DNA of 14,517 nucleotides from an uncultured Paracoccaceae bacterium. GTDB taxonomy: Bacteria; Pseudomonadota; Alphaproteobacteria; Rhodobacterales; Rhodobacteraceae. Below, piece by piece: positions 1-7,157 of this stretch (position 1 is the first letter of the stretch; the number at the start of each line of letters is the position of its first letter). Below the pieces are notes generated by a model. It did not search any database. It saw nothing but the letters and a program-made list of their open reading frames with translations, and was not told the origin of the DNA. The DNA is taken from positions 1-14,517 of the forward strand of contig CAJXHQ010000025.1 in the NCBI GenBank assembly GCA_913054485.1. Reading direction: 5' to 3'. Position numbers and translations under genes: made by a program.

Positions 1-1049
1 CGCTGAAGTTCGGTGCTTCCGGCTTTAACGCGCGCAACCTGCTGATCGAGAGGGCCGGCGCGCTGGAATTTGCCCGCGACCTGGAATCGCGCACCGATGG
101 CGAAATCCGCATTGAATTCATCGGCGACAACCAGATTTGCGGCCAGCTCAGCTGTGTTGAGAAAACCCAGCAGGGCATCGTCGACATCTATGCTGCTTCG
201 ACCCAGAACTCGGCCGGCGGCGCGCCCTATCTGAACGTGCTGGACTATGCCTTCATGTTCCCGGGCCGTGCCTCGCAGTATCACTTCCTCTATCACCCCA
301 AGAGCCAGGAAATCCTGCGCGACCCGCTGGAGAAGCGCCACGGGCTGAAATTCCTGTTCAGCCACTGCGAGCTGCGCGGCATCCAGCTGGGCCTGAAATA
401 CAAGGACCAGCCGACGATCACCAAGCTGGAGCAGCTGTTCGGAACCAAGAACCGCGTGACCGGCACCCAGCTGGGCCGTATCGCCATGAAGGCGCTGAAC
501 CTGAACCCGGTGCCGGTGGCCTGGGAAGAGACGCTGGACGGGCTGAAACAGGGGCTGATCGACGGGGCGGAGACCTGGGCCTCGGCCGTGGCCTACGCCA
601 ATATGTCGCCGGTGGTTTCGCAGTCGGTCGACCTGAAGTTCTTCTGCGGCACCGAACACACGTCGATGTCCGCCAAGGTCTTCGACGGGCTGGAAGGCTA
701 CCTGCAGGACGCGGTGATGGAATCCAGCTTCTGGGCGCAGACTCATGTGCAGGCCGCAAACGAGGCCGCGCTGGTGAAAACCGTCGGCTTCAGCGATCCG
801 CAGATGCCCGGCACCATGTTTGCCGAACATGGCGTGCGCCCCGCGTTCCTGCCGGACAGCGAGATCCGCATGGCGGAAGAGATGTGCTCGCCCGAGTTCC
901 AGCCGCAGCTCTGGGAACAATGGCGCGACCGGTTGAACGGCTGGGCCGGCGGCATCGACACCTATCAAGAGATCTACAACATCGCGCGCGAAGTCGAAAA
1001 AGACATGAAGCCCGAAAACGTGGAACCCCGCCGCTGGTGGAAAGGCTGA
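1..1049 (+). CDS. dctP: TRAP transporter periplasmic solute-binding protein (DctP family), 5'-partial
   Basis: This is the periplasmic receptor of a tripartite ATP-independent transporter; it captures a small organic acid for the DctQM membrane pair. The frame is open from the window's first full codon (position 3) to TGA at 1047-1049, so the signal peptide and the first residues lie outside; an internal GTG at 237 is not the true start. Family features are visible: a block around 440-560 encoding GTKNRVTGTQLGRIAMKALN, then the PVAWEETLDGLKQGLIDGAE pattern typical of DctP proteins (ligand-contacting strand followed by helix). The C-terminal part is helical and ends in RRWWKG. dctQ follows after 101 bp containing two hairpins. 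The family call is firm. The ligand is unknown; a link to glycolate, glycerate or another C2-C4 acid would be inference from the downstream serine-cycle genes only. Confidence 0.9.
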   Translation, partial: LKFGASGFNARNLLIERAGALEFARDLESRTDGEIRIEFIGDNQICGQLSCVEKTQQGIVDIYAASTQNSAGGAPYLNVLDYAFMFPGRASQYHFLYHPKSQEILRDPLEKRHGLKFLFSHCELRGIQLGLKYKDQPTITKLEQLFGTKNRVTGTQLGRIAMKALNLNPVPVAWEETLDGLKQGLIDGAETWASAVAYANMSPVVSQSVDLKFFCGTEHTSMSAKVFDGLEGYLQDAVMESSFWAQTHVQAANEAALVKTVGFSDPQMPGTMFAEHGVRPAFLPDSEIRMAEEMCSPEFQPQLWEQWRDRLNGWAGGIDTYQEIYNIAREVEKDMKPENVEPRRWWKG

Positions 1050-1073
1050 TCGCAGCCTAGGCTTAAAAACACC

Positions 1074-1133
1074 GGACCCTGGCGCCGCGAAGAAGCGCTG
1101 GGGTCCGCCCCTCCGGGACGGGAGACCCGGAGG
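1074..1133 (+). promoter_or_regulatory. Two tandem stem-loops between dctP and dctQ
   Basis: The first hairpin has arms 1074-1085 and 1095-1106 (GGACCCTGGCGC against GCGCTGGGGTCC), giving 12 pairs including two G-U wobbles and a 9-nt loop. The second has perfect 8-bp arms, CCTCCGGG at 1110-1117 and CCCGGAGG at 1126-1133, with an 8-nt loop. Neither is followed by a U run. The second ends 7 nt before the dctQ ribosome-binding site (GGAGG, 1141-1145). In transporter operons such structures often protect the abundant receptor mRNA from 3' decay, or limit read-through to the membrane subunits; that role is inferred here. Confidence 0.6.
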
Positions 1134-1150
1134 TTTCAAGGGAGGAATGA

Positions 1151-1819
1151 ATGACGCTCTGGTCTGATATCAGTGCGATTTTCAGCGCTTTTGCTTCGCA
1201 GGACAGCTGGGAAATACGCAACGCATTGCAAAGCAACGCCGCCTGGGTGATGGGCACCGTGGCCGCCGCCATCGGCGGGTTTTTGGTGATGACAGTCTAC
1301 CGGCTGGTGCCACTGCTGGACCGGCACCTGGAACGCTCCATCATGGTGTGGAGCTATCTGGCCATTGCCTTCATCATCTTCTGGGGGGTGATCGACCGGT
1401 TCATCTTCAAGAACCAGCAGCCCTGGTCGACCACGATCCCGCCCTTGCTGTTCATGATCATGGCCTGGTTCGGCGCCGCCTTTAACGTGCGGCTGCGCAC
1501 TCATCTGAGCTTTGCCGAGTTCCGCACCATGATGCCGCGCTGGGGGCAGATGATCTGCCTCAGCCTGGACGCGGTCTTGTGGTTCATCTTTGCGGTGATT
1601 GTCTTTGTGACCACCACCCGGCTGACCGCATTGTCGGCCTCCAACTTCCAGATCGTTCTAGGCACTGACAGTGTGCTGCAATGGTGGTTCCTGATCACCG
1701 CACCGATGTCCTTTGTAATGATGATCGCGCGGGTGTTTGAAAACCTCGTCGATGACATCCGCAATTTCCGCAGCGGCGCGCCGCTGATCAAACAGGCCGT
1801 TATCGGGGGAGACGTGTGA
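1151..1819 (+). CDS. dctQ: TRAP transporter small membrane subunit (DctQ family)
   Basis: This is the small integral membrane subunit that pairs with DctM in TRAP transport. The 222-residue product has about five hydrophobic stretches (near residues 31-51, 64-83, 96-112, 132-153 and 172-192). The family pattern WFGAAFNVRLRTHLSFAEF lies after the third. Typical DctQ proteins have four helices and about 160-180 residues, so this one carries an N-terminal extension of roughly 40 residues. The start is well supported: GGAGG at 1141-1145, five bases before ATG 1151. The stop overlaps the dctM start region, which points to coupled translation. Position between dctP and dctM makes the assignment secure despite low sequence conservation in the family. 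Confidence 0.9.
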   Translation: MTLWSDISAIFSAFASQDSWEIRNALQSNAAWVMGTVAAAIGGFLVMTVYRLVPLLDRHLERSIMVWSYLAIAFIIFWGVIDRFIFKNQQPWSTTIPPLLFMIMAWFGAAFNVRLRTHLSFAEFRTMMPRWGQMICLSLDAVLWFIFAVIVFVTTTRLTALSASNFQIVLGTDSVLQWWFLITAPMSFVMMIARVFENLVDDIRNFRSGAPLIKQAVIGGDV

Positions 1820-3177
1820 TGACTGATGGAACCTGGGTCACGCTGATCTCGCTTGGGGTCACCTTCCTGTTCATGCTTGGCGTGCCGGTGCTGCTGGTCA
1901 TCGCCTATTGGGTGATCGGCTGCTCCTTCGTGCTGGGGCTCACGCTCGACAATATGGGGGCCGAGCTGCTGAACGTCTTCAACAAGGGCTTTGCCCTTCT
2001 GGCGATGCCGCTGTTCATCCTGACCGGAGATCTGATCAACCAGTCCGGCATTGCCCGAAGGCTGTCAGATTTTGCCTATGCCTGCCTGGGCTGGATGCGG
2101 GGGGGGCTGGCCATGGCCTCGCTCGGGGCCTGCGGGCTGTTCGCCGCCATTTCCGGCTCCAACTCGGCCACCACGGCCACCATCGGATCGATGCTGCATC
2201 CGGAGATGGTCAAGGGCGGCTATGACGAGCGGTTCTCGGCGGCCACGGCGGCGGCGGGCGGCACAGTAGGGATCATCATCCCGCCCTCGATCATCTTCAT
2301 CGTCTACGGCTTCCTGATGAACCTGCCGATTTCGGATCTGTTTGTGGCGGGCATCCTGCCGGGTGCTATGATGTTTGTGGGCATGCAGCTGGCCTGCTGG
2401 ATCATCTGCCGCCGCAATGGCTGGGGCTTTCTGATCCCGCTGCAGCTGACCCGCGTTCTTAAAACTGCCTTCGGCGCCTGGCTTGGCTTCTTTGCCATCG
2501 GGCTGGTGCTTTGGGGTATTTATACCGGCAAGTTCTCCCCGACCGAGGCGGCGGGCGTCACCGTGGGCTTCTGCGTCATCGCCGGTGTGCTGTCCTGGGC
2601 CGTGACCCGGATCACCGGCGCCCGGAACGATAAGACCTGGGAGGAAAAGTCCTTTGCCGAGATGCTGGTCGTCGAAGGCTTCACCATCCCGCAGATCCCC
2701 TCGATCGTGGTGCGCTCGGCCCAGATCACCGGCATCCTTGCGCCGCTGATCGCCATCTCCGTGGTGATGCAGCAGATCCTGTCGCTGCTGGGGGCGCAGC
2801 AGACCATCGGTGATTTCGTGACCTCCATGGGCGGTTACCACGCGGTCCTGTTCACCTCGATGGTGATTGTCTTCTTCTCCGGCATGGTGCTGGAAAGCCT
2901 GCCGGTGACGATCATCCTGGCCCCGATTCTGGCCCCGATTGCAGCCTCGGTCGGCATTGATCCGATCCACTTCTCGGTGATTTTCCTTGTCGGCGCTTCT
3001 ATCGGCTTCATCACCCCGCCCTACGGGCTGAACCTCTATGTCGCGTCAGGTGTGACCGGTGTTCCGTATTTCCGTCTGCTTCGCTATACGGTTCCCTACC
3101 TTGCAGCGCTGATCGGGGTCTGGGTGCTGGTGTCGCTGGTGCCTGACTTTGCCCTGATCCTGCTGCCGAACAAATAG
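1819..3177 (+). CDS. dctM: TRAP transporter large membrane subunit (DctM family)
   Basis: This is the transport-catalysing large subunit, an inner-membrane protein using an ion gradient. The product is about 452 residues, slightly longer than the usual 425-430, and almost entirely hydrophobic helices. Diagnostic DctM patterns are present: SGSNSATTATIGSMLHPEM in the N-terminal half, GIIIPPSIIFIVYG, GKFSPTEAAGVTV in the middle, and GFITPPYGLNLYVASG near the C terminus. I chose ATG 1819, which overlaps the dctQ TGA (1817-1819) by one base and lies 7 nt after GGGGAG (1806-1811). A GTG at 1816 is the alternative start. The extra length is mainly a polar loop around residues 263-285. iclR follows 14 bp downstream. 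Confidence 0.93.
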   Translation: MTDGTWVTLISLGVTFLFMLGVPVLLVIAYWVIGCSFVLGLTLDNMGAELLNVFNKGFALLAMPLFILTGDLINQSGIARRLSDFAYACLGWMRGGLAMASLGACGLFAAISGSNSATTATIGSMLHPEMVKGGYDERFSAATAAAGGTVGIIIPPSIIFIVYGFLMNLPISDLFVAGILPGAMMFVGMQLACWIICRRNGWGFLIPLQLTRVLKTAFGAWLGFFAIGLVLWGIYTGKFSPTEAAGVTVGFCVIAGVLSWAVTRITGARNDKTWEEKSFAEMLVVEGFTIPQIPSIVVRSAQITGILAPLIAISVVMQQILSLLGAQQTIGDFVTSMGGYHAVLFTSMVIVFFSGMVLESLPVTIILAPILAPIAASVGIDPIHFSVIFLVGASIGFITPPYGLNLYVASGVTGVPYFRLLRYTVPYLAALIGVWVLVSLVPDFALILLPNK

Positions 3178-3191
3178 GGGCAGAACCGGGC

Positions 3192-3965
3192 ATGGCAGAG
3201 GACGCATCAGGCAAAAAAGAGGGTCAGATCCCCACCAACCTGCGGCTCCTGGTGCTGCTGGAGGAAGTGGCACGGCGCGGCAGCGCCGTCCGCCCGGCAG
3301 AGCTGATCGAGGCCATGGGCTTGCCCAAGCCGACGATCCACCGGCTGCTGCAAACCGCCGAGGCCGAAGGTTTTCTGCAGCGCGACCTGGATGGCCGGGC
3401 CTACGGGCCCGGTGCCCGTCTGCGCCAGATGGCGCTGGACACGGTGTCTTCAGAACACCTGCGCACCGCCCGCCTGACGATCCTGAAAAGCGTTGCCGAT
3501 GAAGTGGGCGAGACTTGCAACCTCGCCATTCCTGACCGTGAAGGCATGATCTACCTGGACCGGGTCGAAACCAAATGGCCGCTGCGCATTCAGCTGCCGA
3601 TCGGAACACAGGTGCCGTTCCATTGCACGGCAAGCGGCAAGATGTACCTGTCCTCCCTCAAACCCGCCGCGCTCGACGCGATCCTGAGGGCACGGCCGCT
3701 GGAGACAACAACGCAAAGTACGATAACGGACCCCGGCAGCGTTCTGACTGAACTGGCCGCGATCCGTAACCGGGGCTATTCGACGGACAGTGAGGAGTTC
3801 ATCGCCGGAATGGTCGCCGTCGCGGTTCCCGTGTGGGATACGCACAACCGCCTGATCGCCACCCTGTCTGTACATGCCCCGGTTCAGCGGTGCGGCCTGC
3901 AAGGGCTGGTGGGGCTTCTGCCTGTATTGCAGGAAGCTTCCGCCGCGCTGTCAAAACTGACCTAA
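3192..3965 (+). CDS. IclR-family transcriptional regulator
   Basis: This is a cytoplasmic DNA-binding regulator, 257 residues, the usual family length. An N-terminal winged helix-turn-helix covers about residues 17-75 (PAELIEAMGLPKPTIHRLLQ is the recognition part). The IclR effector domain covers about 85-252, with family patterns GETCNLAIPDREGMIYLDRV, PFHCTASGKMYLSSL and GYSTDSEEFIAGMVAVAVPV. The gene is 14 bp after dctM on the same strand and probably on the same transcript, so it most likely senses the imported acid or a metabolite of it and controls the transporter. Whether it also acts on the serine-cycle genes cannot be told. Only a weak purine stretch precedes ATG 3192, so the start is likely but not certain. 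Confidence 0.92.
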   Translation: MAEDASGKKEGQIPTNLRLLVLLEEVARRGSAVRPAELIEAMGLPKPTIHRLLQTAEAEGFLQRDLDGRAYGPGARLRQMALDTVSSEHLRTARLTILKSVADEVGETCNLAIPDREGMIYLDRVETKWPLRIQLPIGTQVPFHCTASGKMYLSSLKPAALDAILRARPLETTTQSTITDPGSVLTELAAIRNRGYSTDSEEFIAGMVAVAVPVWDTHNRLIATLSVHAPVQRCGLQGLVGLLPVLQEASAALSKLT

Positions 3966-4000
3966 TTCAGCCAGCGGGACACACTCCCGCTCCTGCTGAA
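3966..4000 (+). terminator. Strong stem-loop after iclR
   Basis: Immediately after the iclR stop there is a two-part stem. The outer arms are TTCAGC (3966-3971) and GCTGAA (3995-4000). The inner arms are AGCGGG (3973-3978) and CCCGCT (3986-3991), with a 7-nt loop and small bulges. No U run follows on either strand. It is placed as a terminator or 3'-end stabiliser for the TRAP-iclR transcript; intrinsic termination is not proven. Confidence 0.5.
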
Positions 4001-4023
4001 ATGCGCCTGGCGGATCCCCCTTT

Positions 4024-4242
4024 TCAGGTGGAAAAGAAGTCAGTCAGCTTTGTGAAGACGCGGTGCAATGAGGCCAGGTCCTCTTCCCCGACAGCCTCTT
4101 CCAGCCCGGCGCGGCGGACATCGAACTGCGGTGCCACACTCTCCATCAGTTTTGCCCCCTCTGCCGTCATGGCTACCAGCTTGCGGCGTTTGCTCTTCGG
4201 GTCTGATCGGTGCGTCCTCTCCCGCGGGACGAAACAGGCAGG
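4024..4242 (-). pseudogene. Truncated MarR-family regulator (C-terminal part only)
   Basis: On the minus strand, the end of a 111-codon open frame (GTG 4359 to TGA at 4026-4024) encodes a typical MarR C terminus. It has the wing (RERTHRSDPKSKRRKLVAMT), the helix that follows (AEGAKLMESV) and a final helix ending KLTDFFST. The residues before about position 40 of that frame look unlike any MarR and are antisense to the cupin remnant at 4300-4616. The N-terminal helices and the recognition helix are therefore missing. MarR proteins are normally about 140-160 residues; only about 70 remain. I read this as a gene remnant cut by a rearrangement near 4240. A short chimeric protein starting at GTG 4359 is possible but unlikely to bind DNA. 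Confidence 0.6.
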
Positions 4243-4299
4243 ACGCAACGACGGCAGCGTCGGGATGCAGACAAATGCCGGCGAAGGGGAGAAGATCGG

Positions 4300-4616
4300 T
4301 CGCGAAGGAACGCGGGCCAGGTATAAGTGCACCTTCCCGGGCCGCGTCGGGAGGAACACCAGCGGCGTGATTGTCGAACACTATAGGATCATGCCGGCCA
4401 CAGACCCGGATGCCTTCGAAGCCCTCCAGAACGGCGGGATCGAGATGATTTATATTCTGGAAACTGTGGTAGGCTACCGCTGCCGCAACGACACCTACGG
4501 TCCGGAGCCCGTTGACATGCTTTTTTGACCCCGATGCTCCGCGCGGCCCGGAAAACCAGGCGCAGCTGCCAGTCCGCTGCGTTTCGGTCATAAGCAACGC
4601 GCAGAAGCACGGCTGA
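4300..4616 (+). pseudogene. Frameshifted, 5'-truncated cupin-domain regulator remnant
   Basis: The plus strand encodes a cupin barrel resembling the C-terminal domain of XRE-cupin regulators: FPGRV, GVIVEHYRI, then IEMIYILETVVGYRCRNDTY and VDMLF. Translation stops at TGA 4526-4528 inside a six-T run (4521-4526). The continuation DPDAPRGPENQAQLPVR...VISNAQKHG lies in another frame and stops at TGA 4614-4616. One extra T, or two missing, explains the break. The usual N-terminal helix-turn-helix is absent. Compared with the remembered family consensus, several conserved positions are changed (LEG to LET, PGD to PVD, PHGPE to PRGPE), so a probable metal-binding histidine is lost. The left boundary is approximate. 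Identification is by pattern memory, so moderate confidence. Confidence 0.55.
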
Positions 4617-4708
4617 CCCCGCTCAACGTGATGCACCGGCTGATCCCCGAAGGCTCCCAGATCCCGGATCCTCTCGAAACCGCTGAAACGGATGACCGGC
4701 GGACCCTT

Positions 4709-5980
4709 CTAACCCGGCAAACGCAGGAAAACCTGCACATCCGCCACATTTGTCCCGGTGCCGCCGGTGTTCAACAGGGCGCCACCCGCCGCCAGAGCCG
4801 CATTACTGTCGTTATTTGCCAGCAATGCTTCCGGGTCCCTGCCGGCTTTAAGGATCGCGTCCCAAGTCGCCGGTGAGACTAATCCGCCGGCAGCTTCGGT
4901 CGGGCCGTCGCGCCCATCTGTGCCACCCGAGAGGAACACCCAGCGGCCCGGGATAAGATGCCCATCCCTAGCGATGCGCAGAGCAAGTTCCTGATTGCGC
5001 CCGCCGAGGCCGCTGCCTTGGATCCTGACCGTAGTCTCGCCGCCGAACAGCAGCGCCACAGGACGGTCTTGCGGCGCGCGCTGAATGGCTTTCAGGATCT
5101 CATTTGCAGCGTCCTGAACATCGCCGGTCAGCCTGTCGGTCACGATCTGCACCTGCCAGCTAGAGGGGGCGGCGTCGCGCATTGCCTCCAGGCTGTGGCG
5201 GTTGGAGCCGATCAAGGTGTTTGTGGCACCCGGTGTTCCGGTCCCGCCCGGCTCAGGCGTATCAAGATGCGCGCGAACAGCTGCCGGCGCCGCATCCCAG
5301 AGACCCGCGGAGATCAAGGCCGACCTCGCGTCTGCGCGCGTACCGATGGCAGAGACTGTCGGGCCGGAGGCAATCGCCCGCAGATCGTCGCCGATCACAT
5401 CGGACAGGATGAACGCGCGGACCTCGGCCGGAGCTGCGGCGCGCAGCAGCCCGCCGCCTTTCAGTGCCGACAGCTGCTGGCGGATCAGGTTCATCTGGGT
5501 GATTTCAAGGCCCGAGGCCAACAGAAGCCGGTTCACCGCAGCCTTGTCCGCCAGTGTGAGGCCAGCGGCAGGGGCCGCCATAAGGGCCGAGCCGCCGCCG
5601 GAAATCAGCGCGATCAGCCGGTCGTTTTGCGACATCCCGGCGGCCATGGCGAGGGCCGCGCGCCCTGCCGTTTCGCTGGTTTCATCCGGCACGGGATGTG
5701 CTCCGCAAAGCACCTCCGCTCCCGGAATATCCGTTTTGTTTTCGGGGTTTGTGATAACCAGCGCCTGTGCCGGATCCGGGATCAGTTCCAAGGCTGCCCG
5801 CATCATCGGCACCGCCGCCTTGCCCGCCGCAAGGATGAAATTGCGCCCCCCCGCCGGCAGGGGAGGCAACGGGGCATCGGCCAGTGCGGCGCGTAAGCCA
5901 CGCGCCGGGTCGGCCCGGTCTACAGCACATTGAAACAGCGCCTTGGCTGTCTGTTCCAGCCGGTCCTGTGCGTCAGTCAT
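4709..5980 (-). CDS. gck: Glycerate 2-kinase, MOFRL/DUF4147 family
   Basis: This enzyme phosphorylates D-glycerate with ATP to 2-phosphoglycerate, the step returning serine-cycle carbon to central metabolism. The 423-residue length is normal. Family motifs in order: AAGKAAVPM (51-59), HPVPDETSE (95-103), ALISGGGSALM (124-134), IRQQLSALKGG (166-176), ILSDVIGDDLRAIASGPT (191-208), FGGETTVRIQGSGLGGRNQE (312-331) and FLSGGTDGRDGPTEAAGG (349-366). The C-terminal MOFRL signature reads TGGTGTNVAD (405-414), where the family usually has proline at the third position. The gene is 8 bp after mcl and surely cotranscribed. The start ATG at 5980 has a weak GAG close by and a GGAG 12 nt upstream inside mcl. 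It could also act on hydroxypyruvate or tartronate-derived glycerate. Confidence 0.93.
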   Translation of the reverse strand: MTDAQDRLEQTAKALFQCAVDRADPARGLRAALADAPLPPLPAGGRNFILAAGKAAVPMMRAALELIPDPAQALVITNPENKTDIPGAEVLCGAHPVPDETSETAGRAALAMAAGMSQNDRLIALISGGGSALMAAPAAGLTLADKAAVNRLLLASGLEITQMNLIRQQLSALKGGGLLRAAAPAEVRAFILSDVIGDDLRAIASGPTVSAIGTRADARSALISAGLWDAAPAAVRAHLDTPEPGGTGTPGATNTLIGSNRHSLEAMRDAAPSSWQVQIVTDRLTGDVQDAANEILKAIQRAPQDRPVALLFGGETTVRIQGSGLGGRNQELALRIARDGHLIPGRWVFLSGGTDGRDGPTEAAGGLVSPATWDAILKAGRDPEALLANNDSNAALAAGGALLNTGGTGTNVADVQVFLRLPG

Positions 5981-5988
5981 GAAACTCG

Positions 5989-6966
5989 TTAACTCCCTGC
6001 GATCTGCTTCGCCTTCTCTACCAGAACTTCTGCCTGACGGATCGAGGCATAGTCAATCAGGCGGCCGTCCAGCGAGACAGCACCCTTGCCGGCGGCTTCG
6101 GCCTCGGCCATGGCGGTCAGGATGCGCTGCGCCTTGGTGATCTCGGCGTCGGAGGGCGACATGACCTCATTGGCCAGCGCGATCTGGCTGGGGTGGATGG
6201 CCCATTTGCCTTCGCAGCCCAGCACTGCGGCGCGTTTGGCCGCCGCCTTGTAGCCCTCAGTGTCCTGGAAATCCCCGAACGGGCCGTCGATCGGGCGCAG
6301 CCCGTTAGCGCGTGCTGCGACCACCATGCGGGCCAGCGCATAGTGCCACATGTCACCCCAATGGGTCTCACGGGAACCATCTGCAGCCGGGTCGGTCAAG
6401 ACGGAGTAATCCGGGTTCACACCGCCGATGATCGTGGTGCGCGCACGGGTGGAGGCAGCGTAATCAGCGACACCGAAGTGCAGCGATTCGTTGCGTTTGG
6501 AGGCGGCGGCGATGTCGCTCACGTTCTGCATGCCAAGCGCGGTTTCGATGATGTGTTCGAAGCCGATCCGCTTCTTCAGGCCCTTCGCATCCTCGATCTG
6601 GGTGACCATCATATCGACGGCATAGACATCCGCCGCGGTGCCCACTTTCGGGATCATGATCAGGTCCAGCCGCTCGCCGGCCTGTTCCACAACATCGACC
6701 ACGTCGCGGTACATGTAATGTGTGTCCAAGCCGTTGATCCGGATCGACATTGTCTTGGTGCCCCAATCAATGTCGTTGAGGGCGGCGATGATGTTCTTGC
6801 GAGCCTGTTCCTTCTCGTCCGGGGCGACCGCATCCTCGAGATCAAGGAAGATCACATCAACGTCCGACTGGGCGGCTTTTTCGAACATTCCGGGCTGTGA
6901 ACCAGGCACGGCCAGCTCGCTGCGGTTGAGACGGGCGGGGGCCTGTTCGATGGGGAAAAACGACAT
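5989..6966 (-). CDS. mcl: L-malyl-CoA lyase (HpcH/HpaI aldolase superfamily), serine-cycle type
   Basis: This enzyme cleaves (S)-malyl-CoA to acetyl-CoA and glyoxylate, regenerating the glyoxylate acceptor. The product has 325 residues, the family length. Catalytic positions match those known for Rhodobacter sphaeroides Mcl1: Arg76 (SIRINGLD), Glu141 (FEHIIETALG) and Asp168 (FGVADYAAS), with the catalytic Asp at 305 (DGRLIDYASI). From memory, the sequence is closer to Methylobacterium MclA (shared SELAVPGS, DVIFLDLEDAVAPD, ADYAASTRAR, GVNxDYSVLTD) than to the ethylmalonyl-CoA-pathway Mcl1, which fits the serine-cycle context. AAGGAG lies 9 nt before ATG 6966. It leads the mcl-gck operon. Activity on beta-methylmalyl-CoA is possible in this family. 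Confidence 0.93.
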   Translation of the reverse strand: MSFFPIEQAPARLNRSELAVPGSQPGMFEKAAQSDVDVIFLDLEDAVAPDEKEQARKNIIAALNDIDWGTKTMSIRINGLDTHYMYRDVVDVVEQAGERLDLIMIPKVGTAADVYAVDMMVTQIEDAKGLKKRIGFEHIIETALGMQNVSDIAAASKRNESLHFGVADYAASTRARTTIIGGVNPDYSVLTDPAADGSRETHWGDMWHYALARMVVAARANGLRPIDGPFGDFQDTEGYKAAAKRAAVLGCEGKWAIHPSQIALANEVMSPSDAEITKAQRILTAMAEAEAAGKGAVSLDGRLIDYASIRQAEVLVEKAKQIAGS

Positions 6967-7010
6967 GGGTAAACGCTCCTTGCTGCGGGAAATCCCGGGT
7001 GGTTACCCCC

Positions 7011-7070
7011 TAGCCATTCTGCAGAGCGCCATCTCCTGTCAATTGAAATTTTTCTTTTTGTTTTCAGCGT
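7011..7070 (-). promoter_or_regulatory. Candidate mcl promoter with A-rich upstream tract
   Basis: On the minus strand a perfect TTGACA lies at 7042-7037, preceded by an A-rich tract (about 7068-7043) that could serve as an UP element. No good -10 hexamer sits at 16-18 bp; GAATGG, AATGGC or TGGCTA (7019-7011) are the best choices. A strong -35 with a poor -10 suits an activator-dependent promoter. This places transcription start roughly 35-45 nt before mcl ATG. Confidence 0.4.
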
Positions 7071-7112
7071 TATACACGCGCCCGCGCGGGTGCTCGCGGG
7101 CGTCGCACACAC

Positions 7113-7152
7113 CCTCGCGCAGGCACCCGCATACGCGTATGCGCGCGCGAGG
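7113..7152. repeat. Nested inverted repeat with 16-bp palindrome after luxR
   Basis: A perfect 16-bp palindrome, CGCATACGCGTATGCG (7128-7143), lies inside perfect 8-bp outer arms, CCTCGCGC (7113-7120) and GCGCGAGG (7145-7152). The palindrome and following bases (7128-7149) alternate pyrimidine and purine for 22 nt, a Z-DNA-prone pattern. A competing pair, GGGTGC (7088-7093) and GCACCC (7123-7128), and another palindrome, CCCGCGCGGG (7081-7090), lie beside it. It starts 5 nt past the luxR stop, so it may end or stabilise that transcript, or bind a protein upstream of the mcl promoter. No U run follows. Confidence 0.6.
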
Positions 7153-7157
7153 CAGGG

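Noticed and set aside
2065..2970. Long minus-strand open frame (301 codons) opposite dctM
   Set aside because: It is fully antisense to a clear DctM protein. Its His/Asp/Gly-rich translation has no family pattern and is typical of GC-rich shadow frames.
4040..4636. 198-codon minus-strand open frame over the remnant region
   Set aside because: It crosses both regulator remnants in a frame matching neither, with no recognisable domain.
4958..5896. 312-codon plus-strand open frame opposite the glycerate kinase
   Set aside because: The minus-strand kinase has every MOFRL-family motif; this frame is Arg/Gln-rich noise.
7113..7152. Palindromic cluster as an origin or CRISPR-like repeat
   Set aside because: There are no regularly spaced repeat units, no iterons beyond the palindrome, and no replication or Cas genes nearby.
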